The position numbers were made by a program, and so were the translations under genes. From contig NZ_JANCMW010000003.1 of NCBI RefSeq assembly GCF_029207565.1, positions 124,001 through 188,000 of the forward strand: a stretch of 64,000 nucleotides of DNA, in the 5' to 3' direction. Each line of letters opens with the position of its first letter. Positions within the stretch are counted from its first letter, which is position 1. Below the pieces are notes generated by a model, which saw only the letters and a program-made list of their open reading frames with translations, ran no database searches and was not told the DNA's origin. The stretch comes from Marinobacter iranensis. GTDB lineage: Bacteria > Pseudomonadota > Gammaproteobacteria > Pseudomonadales > Oleiphilaceae. Shown one piece after another: positions 58,426 through 64,000 of the stretch.

Positions 58426-60270
58426 ATGGCGCAGAAGACACAACTGCAGCAGTTCTACATACCCGAAGAGCAGTCGATCTATCTGCTCAGCCATGATGAT
58501 GCCAAGAAGCTCAAGGACTGGGTGGCGCTCTGCACCACCCAGCTCCGCCAACTGGGCTACCACGACATTGAACTGATCGGCAAAGGCGCCTACGGATTCG
58601 TGTTCGCGGGCCGCCTGCCTCACCATAACGGCAGCGGCCCGGAACACGTCTTCAAGTTCACCCGCATTAACCTGCCCCAACACCTGCAAGACCGGCTGGA
58701 GGACGAAGCCTTCATCCTCGAACAGGTCCGACATCCCAGGGTTCCCCGGCTGATCGCCTATCAACGGGCACACAACCAGCCCATCCTGGTGATGGAACGG
58801 GCCGCCGGCCTTAACCTGGAAGAAGTCTCCCTGCGGGAGGGCCGCCTCAAGCCCCGGGTGGTGATACGAATCGCCGGCCAGCTTGCGGACATCCTGCGCA
58901 ACCTGCGCCGCGAAAACGGCCCCGCCGGGCGCCCTATCGTGCACGGTGATATCAAGCCATCCAACCTGGTGTTCGACGCAAGCACCGAGAACATCGCCCT
59001 GATCGACTGGGGCTCATCGGTGTTCGCGCAGCTCGACGCCAACCAGCAGTTCCTCACCACCAACGTCATGGAGCTGATGTCCGACAACCTGCAGCAGACC
59101 AATGCGCGGCTGGGGGATGTCTACTTTATCGGTGAAGAGCAGCTGAATGGTGGGCTTTCGTCGCCCCGTTTTGACGAACAGGGCGCTGCCGGAACCCTCT
59201 ACGCACTGGCTTCCGGCCAGTCGTGCCGTTTTGGTCACCAGGCCATTCCCGCCACCTCCCTGGGCCTGCCCATGGAATTCGCCCGCATGCTTGATGGCAT
59301 GCTGTCGCCGGATCCGGAGACGCGTCTACGTGCTGGTGACTACTACCTGAAAGAAATGCCGAGGATGGCGCGCACGGTGATGATTGACCTGCCGGAGCCA
59401 CCACTGGCACCCATGGTGCCGGTATGGACACGGCCATCAGACCACGAAATCGACACCGTGGTGTACAGCTCCCGCAAATCCTTCCTGCGGCAGGAAGGCG
59501 CGCCGGAAACCCTCAACGATGTCAACGACGTGCAACTGGACCGTTACTACAAGAACTTCATGCAAGGCATGGGGGAGACGGAAAAGGCGTTTCTCGCCTC
59601 CGTAAGCCGCCTGGGGCGATACCCCGTGGAAGGCGGCCTCGCCGTGCGCTGGGAGACCGACGGTGTCTACATCGACACCTCACTGAACCTGCACGACCCC
59701 AGCCTGAAAACCGCGTTCGTCCGGGCCGTCAACAACATGGTGTACCTGGCCCAGGCCATCTACCGCCAGGGTATCTTCAAGAGCTGCCTGTTCAACGCCC
59801 GTAACACCCTGCACATCGACCGCGACGAACCCGATCAGCCTTTCGTGCCCGAACCCGGCATGCAACTGCGTTACGAGGTCAGCGCGGCACCGGAAGTGGA
59901 AGACGAATCGCGGGTGCACTCCTACTTCGAGGATGGCCCCGACCCGGAAGAATTCCTGGTGCTGCCCCAGACCATCATCAATGCGCTGGAATCCCTCAAC
60001 GACATTCACCACACCGGCATGATCATCTTCGAGGCCCTGCCCCGCCACCTCAAGATCCACAGCCACTACCGCCTGCTGGATCCGGATCGGGAAGGCGAAT
60101 TCTCCCGCCTGCTGGACGAAATACTGGCTGCCGTGAATCAGATCACCGGCCTGGGCGTTTCCGGCTTCATGAAAATGCCCTATAAGGACACCCGCTTCTT
60201 CCCCCACATCGAACGCCTGCCGGAACGTTACTACCCCAGAAACCCCCGGGCCGAAGCCGATTCCGCCTGA
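58426..60270 (+). CDS. Hanks-type Ser/Thr protein kinase with a novel C-terminal domain
   Basis: 614 residues, soluble. The kinase domain spans about 45-330: glycine loop GKGAYGFVF (52-60), catalytic lysine Lys77 (VFKF), candidate alpha-C glutamate near 94, catalytic loop HGDIKPSN (173-180) and DWG (194-196) in place of DFG. All catalytic residues are present. Residues 335-614 belong to no family I recognise, with segments LGRYPVEGGLAVRWE and QAIYRQGIFKSCLFNAR. No membrane helix or PASTA repeats. The start is 9 bases after the E2 stop, so it is part of the same operon; that points to regulation of the dehydrogenase (inference). Confidence 0.85.
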   Translation: MAQKTQLQQFYIPEEQSIYLLSHDDAKKLKDWVALCTTQLRQLGYHDIELIGKGAYGFVFAGRLPHHNGSGPEHVFKFTRINLPQHLQDRLEDEAFILEQVRHPRVPRLIAYQRAHNQPILVMERAAGLNLEEVSLREGRLKPRVVIRIAGQLADILRNLRRENGPAGRPIVHGDIKPSNLVFDASTENIALIDWGSSVFAQLDANQQFLTTNVMELMSDNLQQTNARLGDVYFIGEEQLNGGLSSPRFDEQGAAGTLYALASGQSCRFGHQAIPATSLGLPMEFARMLDGMLSPDPETRLRAGDYYLKEMPRMARTVMIDLPEPPLAPMVPVWTRPSDHEIDTVVYSSRKSFLRQEGAPETLNDVNDVQLDRYYKNFMQGMGETEKAFLASVSRLGRYPVEGGLAVRWETDGVYIDTSLNLHDPSLKTAFVRAVNNMVYLAQAIYRQGIFKSCLFNARNTLHIDRDEPDQPFVPEPGMQLRYEVSAAPEVEDESRVHSYFEDGPDPEEFLVLPQTIINALESLNDIHHTGMIIFEALPRHLKIHSHYRLLDPDREGEFSRLLDEILAAVNQITGLGVSGFMKMPYKDTRFFPHIERLPERYYPRNPRAEADSA

Positions 60271-60295
60271 ACCCTTTATCCGCCTGAACCCTTTA
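60262..60295. repeat. Perfect 17-bp tandem duplication at the kinase stop
   Basis: TCCGCCTGAACCCTTTA occurs twice in a row (60262-60278 and 60279-60295). The first copy includes the last sense codons and the TGA of the kinase gene, so the second copy repeats the gene end as untranslated sequence. Confidence 0.9.
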
Positions 60296-60391
60296 ACTGT
60301 GCTAAACCGGCGCCAAGAGGACTGGACAGAACACCCCATCACACGTAAGATTGCGCACTCGAAATTGATGCCACCGCATTGATTCCGACAC

Positions 60392-60465
<74 letters not shown>

Positions 60466-60468
<3 letters not shown>

Positions 60469-60518
60469 TCTTTCACAAAGGAGCCCCGCTGAATGCGGGG
60501 CTTTTTTGTGAAAGATGG
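60466..60518 (+). terminator. Extended terminator hairpin after tRNA-Arg
   Basis: The core is GCCCCGC-TGAAT-GCGGGGC followed by TTTTTT (60483-60507). The stem extends outward: bases 60466-60479 are complementary to 60505-60518, and 60480-60482 can pair with the first three T's (two as G-U). The whole is about a 24-bp stem whose 5' arm begins in the CCA end of the tRNA. Confidence 0.85.
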
Positions 60519-60564
60519 TTTGCTCTCTGAAACCGGACATGTCCCGCCGTACCGACGCTGCAGC

Positions 60565-61866
60565 TCAGAACATCTTGCCCGGAAGCCAAAGCACCAGCGC
60601 CGGGAACAGCAGCAACAGACCGATACGCACCAGGTCTGCCATCAAGAACGGCACGATGCCGCGGAAGATGGTCGACTGCCGGACGTCGCCAGCGGCGCCC
60701 TGGATCACGAACAGGTTCATGCCCACCGGCGGTGTGATCAAGCCGATCTCCGCGACGGTGACTACCACGATACCGAACCAGACGGGGTCGAAGCCCAGGT
60801 TCGCAACGATGGGAAAGATGAACGGAATGGTCAGCAGGACCATGGAGAGGGCATCCATAACGCAGCCCAGCAGCAGATAGAAGGCGATGATGAGGAGCAG
60901 GGTCATGACCGGCGTCAGTCCCGCCTCCTCGATCAGGTCCACCAGGTAGAACGGCAGGTTCGAGGTTTCGATGAAGTAATTGAACAAGGCGGCGCCGATC
61001 AGGATCAAAAAGATCATGCCGGTGACCTCGGCAGCCTGCCAGACGCTGGCGAAGAAGGTCGAGCGGGTCAGGGAACCCGAGAATAGAGCGATAAGGAAGG
61101 CACCCAGGGCGCCGACGGCCGCCGCCTCGGTGGGTGAGAACCAGCCCAAATACATACCGCCAATAACCAGCAGGAAAAGACCCAGCACGGTCCACACCCG
61201 GCCTAGTACCGTCAGACGCTCGCGCCAGCTGTGACGTTCGGCCGGCGGCCCGAGTTCCGGCCTCAGCCGTACCCATAACCAGGCGGCCGCCATGTACAGC
61301 AGCATTGCGAGCAGGCCGGGGATAAGGGCGGCAATGAACAGTTGGCCTATGGAGGTGCCCGTCAGCAGCCCGTAGATTACCAGGATGATCGAAGGCGGAA
61401 TCAACACACCAAGCGTCCCACCTGCAGCGATGGAAGCCGTCGCTAGGCGATCGTCGTAGCCGTGTCGCCGCATCTCCGGCAGCGCCACGCCACACATGGT
61501 GGCGCTAGTGGCAAGGGATGATCCACATATGGCCCCGAACAGGGCGCAGGCACCGATAGTGGCCATGGCCAGTCCGCCCCGCAAATGGCCGGTAAAGGCG
61601 TTGACGGCATCATAAAGGCTGCGGGACAGCCCAGCCTGTGCCGCGAAAACGCCCATCAGGATGAACAGCGGAACCACCGACAGATTGTAGGGAAATACCG
61701 CCCCGAAGGGTGCCGCCCCGAGCACGAAGGCAGTGCCGCTCCAGCTATTCAGCAGGGTGAAGCCGCCAATGCCGGTCAGAGACATCGCTACTGCAACCGG
61801 CACCCGGAAAAAAATCAGGACCACGGTGACGACAAAGCCCAGAAGGCCGATCACGGGGGGCGTCAT
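60565..61866 (-). CDS. dctM: TRAP transporter large permease (DctM family)
   Basis: 433 residues with about 11-12 membrane helices. Family segments: MSLTGIGGFTLLN, PLFILMGVFAAQAGLS, ATIGACALFGAICGSSLATSA and GTLGVLIPPSIILVIYGLL. It forms the ion-coupled transport subunit in the inner membrane, working with the small subunit and the binding protein encoded next door. The start is 13 bases after the dctQ stop. The substrate is not predictable from this subunit. Confidence 0.94.
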   Translation of the reverse strand: MTPPVIGLLGFVVTVVLIFFRVPVAVAMSLTGIGGFTLLNSWSGTAFVLGAAPFGAVFPYNLSVVPLFILMGVFAAQAGLSRSLYDAVNAFTGHLRGGLAMATIGACALFGAICGSSLATSATMCGVALPEMRRHGYDDRLATASIAAGGTLGVLIPPSIILVIYGLLTGTSIGQLFIAALIPGLLAMLLYMAAAWLWVRLRPELGPPAERHSWRERLTVLGRVWTVLGLFLLVIGGMYLGWFSPTEAAAVGALGAFLIALFSGSLTRSTFFASVWQAAEVTGMIFLILIGAALFNYFIETSNLPFYLVDLIEEAGLTPVMTLLLIIAFYLLLGCVMDALSMVLLTIPFIFPIVANLGFDPVWFGIVVVTVAEIGLITPPVGMNLFVIQGAAGDVRQSTIFRGIVPFLMADLVRIGLLLLFPALVLWLPGKMF

Positions 61867-61879
61867 ATAGCGCGCTCCA

Positions 61880-62431
61880 TCAAGAAGAAGATCTGAACAG
61901 ACCGGCGAGGGCTTGCAGCGTCGCCAGCACCGCGGCGAGCACCGACAACGCGGAGCCGACCAGCAGCGGGACCCAGTACCAGATCATGGGGATGCGAATG
62001 TTCTGCGAGACGTCACCAAACATCATCTGCATCTTCGCCGCCTCCCAGCCGTAGTAGAGGATCAGGCCCATCAGCACTACCCCGCCTAGCGAGGCAAGGG
62101 CGGCAAGCAGCGACTGGATGCGCCGGGGGAGGAACTGGCTGAGCAAATCAACGCTGACGTGGGCGTCGCGGTGGAAGGCGAAGGGGATGGCTGCGAACCC
62201 GGTTGCCAGGATCAGCAACTGAACGATATCCACCACGCCGGGAATAGCTGTGTCGAAGAATCGCAGCCCGATATCCACCACCGTGACCACAGCGGCCCCC
62301 AGCAGACAGGCGACACCGAACAGGGCCGTCGCACGAAAGACCAGGGCCACCGCTCGGGACCAGATTCCCGGGCGGTGGCCCTGGTCGTCGACCCCGGTCC
62401 CGTTTGGTTTAGTTGGAGAACTCAGAGACAT
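61880..62431 (-). CDS. dctQ: TRAP transporter small permease (DctQ family)
   Basis: 183 residues with four membrane helices (about 30-50, 62-80, 103-125, 148-172). The family pattern is visible in the segment FFDTAIPGVVDIVQLLILATG and in HRDAHVSVDLL. It bridges the binding protein and DctM. The ATG at 62431 overlaps the end of dctP by 23 bases, suggesting coupled translation. Confidence 0.9.
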   Translation of the reverse strand: MSLSSPTKPNGTGVDDQGHRPGIWSRAVALVFRATALFGVACLLGAAVVTVVDIGLRFFDTAIPGVVDIVQLLILATGFAAIPFAFHRDAHVSVDLLSQFLPRRIQSLLAALASLGGVVLMGLILYYGWEAAKMQMMFGDVSQNIRIPMIWYWVPLLVGSALSVLAAVLATLQALAGLFRSSS

Positions 62432-63428
62432 ACTTCTGCGCCGCCTCATATATCTCCTGAGGATTCTCGACGCCCTGGGCCTTCAGCGATTCGAGGTAAC
62501 GGTTGATCATGGGCTGCAGCTTCTCGCGCCAGCGGGCACGCTCCTCGTCACTCAGCTCGGCAATCTCGTTACCCTGAGCCTTGACGGCGTCCAGGCCAGC
62601 CTGGTCCCACTTGTCCCACCAGTCGCCGAACCTGGCCACCAGCGCGTCGCCGGAGAGGCTGTCGATGCAACCGCGAACATCCGTGGGCAGCGAGTCGTAT
62701 TTGCGCTGATTCATCACGAAGAAGAACGAGACCGTGTAGACGCCACCGTCCAGATGGTAGTCCAGCACCTCGTCTAGCCGGAAGGACTTTACCGGGTCCC
62801 AGGGGAACACGGTGCCGTCGATCACGCCCTTCTGCAGGCTCTCGTAGACCTGCCCGGGGGGCATGCCCACCGGCTCGGCACCGAGTTCTTCGAGCATCAT
62901 GGAGACGGCCGGGCTGGGAGTGCGGATGCGCAGGCCCTGCAGATCATCCATGGAGGTAACCTTGGTATCGCGGGTATGGATCACGCCGCCGTTATGGGCA
63001 TGCAGCGCCAACACCTTTAGCCCCCGGTACTCCGGCTTTAGGTACTCCGGATAAAGCGTCCAGAGGGTGCGGCTGGCGACGCCGGCATCCGCCACCAGGA
63101 AGGGGATGTCGATGATGGAGGTACGCGGGAAGCGCCCACGCGGTATCCCGTGCAAGCCGTGGGCGATATCGACAACGCCAGCCATCACCTGTTCCTGCTG
63201 ACTGGCGACCCCGCCCATCTGCGTGCCGCCGGGGTAGATCTGCACGTCCACCTGACCGTCGGTGCACTGCTTCAGATCCTCGGCCCAGGGCTCGATGAAG
63301 TCGGTGTGGATGCCGTGCACCGGCGGCAGGAAGTGGCTCAGTTTCAGGGTGATTTTCTGCTGTGCGACAGCCGGCAGCGCAGCGGCGGCAGCCAGGGCGA
63401 TCCCGGCAATCAGGCTTCGTTTGAACAT
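62409..63428 (-). CDS. dctP: TRAP transporter substrate-binding protein (DctP family)
   Basis: 339 residues. The signal peptide MFKRSLIAGIALAAAAAL ends near AVAQQ. The TRAP-type fold follows: LKLSHFLPPVHGIHTDFIEP, the arginine-bearing LRIRTPSPAVSMMLEELGA and GMPPGQVYESLQKGVIDG. It captures a carboxylate in the periplasm, the conserved arginine (RTP) being the usual carboxylate contact. The nearby oxygenase-reductase gene suggests an aromatic or related acid (inference). ATG 63428 is preferred to 63509. Confidence 0.92.
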   Translation of the reverse strand: MFKRSLIAGIALAAAAALPAVAQQKITLKLSHFLPPVHGIHTDFIEPWAEDLKQCTDGQVDVQIYPGGTQMGGVASQQEQVMAGVVDIAHGLHGIPRGRFPRTSIIDIPFLVADAGVASRTLWTLYPEYLKPEYRGLKVLALHAHNGGVIHTRDTKVTSMDDLQGLRIRTPSPAVSMMLEELGAEPVGMPPGQVYESLQKGVIDGTVFPWDPVKSFRLDEVLDYHLDGGVYTVSFFFVMNQRKYDSLPTDVRGCIDSLSGDALVARFGDWWDKWDQAGLDAVKAQGNEIAELSDEERARWREKLQPMINRYLESLKAQGVENPQEIYEAAQKYVSEFSN

Positions 63429-63498
63429 GGGCAAATCCCCTCGTTGGTTATTGTGGTTTTTTAACGCGGCTTGGCCGCCTCCAGCTCTGACGGCCGGT

Positions 63499-64000
63499 TC
63501 ACAGGGCAAGACTGATCCGGGCTCGTGCCCGCGAGCAACACGCCATCATGCGCTTGCCTTCGTTGCGCTCCTCGCGGCTGAGCACCCGGTCGCGATGATC
63601 GATGTCCTCGCCCGAGGTCACTGCTACCTCGCAAGTACCGCAAAGACCTTCCTCGCAGTCGCTGGCGACGTCGATGCCCGCCGCGCGCAGTGCCTCCAGC
63701 AGGGTCTGGTCCGAAGCCACCCGCACAGTGAAGCCGCTGTCTTCAAGGAGCACCTCGAAGGCCTCCTCCTTGCCCGGATCCAGCAAGGTGCCGGCCGCAC
63801 CGAAGTGCTCTATATGCAGCACGCCGGCGGGCCAGTCGTTGGTGGCCAGCTCGAGCGCCTCGAGCAGCCGCTCGGGGCCGCAGGCGTATATCTGGCGACC
63901 TGCGGCCAGCTCACCAATCACGGCGTTGATCCGCAGCCTTTCACCTTCATCCCCCGGATAGAGGTATAGCCGATCCCCGTGCGCCGCCACCAGTCGATCG
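63499..64000 (-). CDS. Phthalate/vanillate-type oxygenase reductase, C-terminal part
   Basis: The gene runs off the right edge; about 167 residues are visible. They comprise the end of the NAD-binding domain (IYACGPERLLEAL) and a C-terminal plant-type 2Fe-2S ferredoxin (from about 85) with cluster cysteines in DCEEGLCGTCEVAV and MMACCSRA. This domain order (flavin reductase first, ferredoxin last) is that of phthalate dioxygenase reductase and vanillate O-demethylase reductase. The frame is open across the edge, so the GTG at 63990 is not the true start. It lies 70 bases upstream of dctP, same strand. Confidence 0.9.
   Translation of the reverse strand, partial: DRLVAAHGDRLYLYPGDEGERLRINAVIGELAAGRQIYACGPERLLEALELATNDWPAGVLHIEHFGAAGTLLDPGKEEAFEVLLEDSGFTVRVASDQTLLEALRAAGIDVASDCEEGLCGTCEVAVTSGEDIDHRDRVLSREERNEGKRMMACCSRARARISLAL

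Overview
The window looks like part of a chromosome from a Pseudomonadales-type gammaproteobacterium, most likely Marinobacter or a close relative. The grounds are gene content and order rather than a database search. Across the first half the order xerC-DUF484-dapF-lysA-lptM-cyaA, then argH / algZ-algR-hemC-hemD-hemX-hemY, then rho/trxA/ppx, ABC-F/FKBP/rsd(algQ)/dsbB, gshA/tex and EAL-protein/rep/cytochrome c5 strongly resembles the Pseudomonas aeruginosa chromosome (roughly the PA52xx-PA53xx region), with local insertions and losses. No phage, plasmid, IS element, transposase or CRISPR array was seen.

Layout: 1-3427 is a minus-strand lysine/diaminopimelate operon ending in a truncated xerC. 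3515-8943 holds cyaA divergent from a multi-PAS protein with degenerate GGDEF and EAL domains. 8940-16508 carries argH, the AlgZ/AlgR two-component pair and hemCDXY. 16509-24079 carries a flavin/2Fe-2S reductase, ubiD, rho and a moaB-moeA-moaD-moaE molybdenum-cofactor cluster, broken up by unusual repeat elements. 24080-33743 carries trxA, ppx, an ABC-F ATPase (yheS), small envelope proteins, an FKBP lipoprotein, rsd, dsbB, a FliL-domain protein, an RMF-like protein and gshA. 33811-44598 carries tex, an intact GGDEF-EAL protein, rep, cytochrome c5, outer-membrane phospholipase A, a phosphomannomutase and the bacterioferritin pair bfr/bfd (bfd with a Fur-box-like site). 44698-52623 is a peptide module: prolidase PepQ, a LysR regulator and a complete five-gene dipeptide/oligopeptide ABC importer. 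52791-54480 has lrgAB and yaeQ. 54652-60270 is a branched-chain 2-oxoacid dehydrogenase operon (E1 alpha, E1 beta, E2, no E3) whose last gene is a Hanks-type protein kinase. After tRNA-Arg(CCG) the right edge carries a TRAP transporter and the C-terminal part of a phthalate/vanillate-type oxygenase reductase, suggesting uptake and oxidation of an aromatic or other organic acid.

Two things stand out. First, four intergenic elements have long, perfect or near-perfect stems whose sequence differs from copy to copy, around a related 53-58 nt loop with CATCCATG-type cores. A fifth hairpin has the same architecture with an unrelated loop, next to a REP pair. All lie downstream of at least one gene's 3' end, and most lie between convergent genes. 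Second, the Hanks-type kinase is encoded directly behind a mammalian-type branched-chain oxoacid dehydrogenase whose E1 alpha keeps the serine-rich loop that is phosphorylated in the mitochondrial enzyme.

Start codons were re-chosen by hand where the longest open frame was implausible. All functional calls rest on motifs and remembered family features, not on searches.
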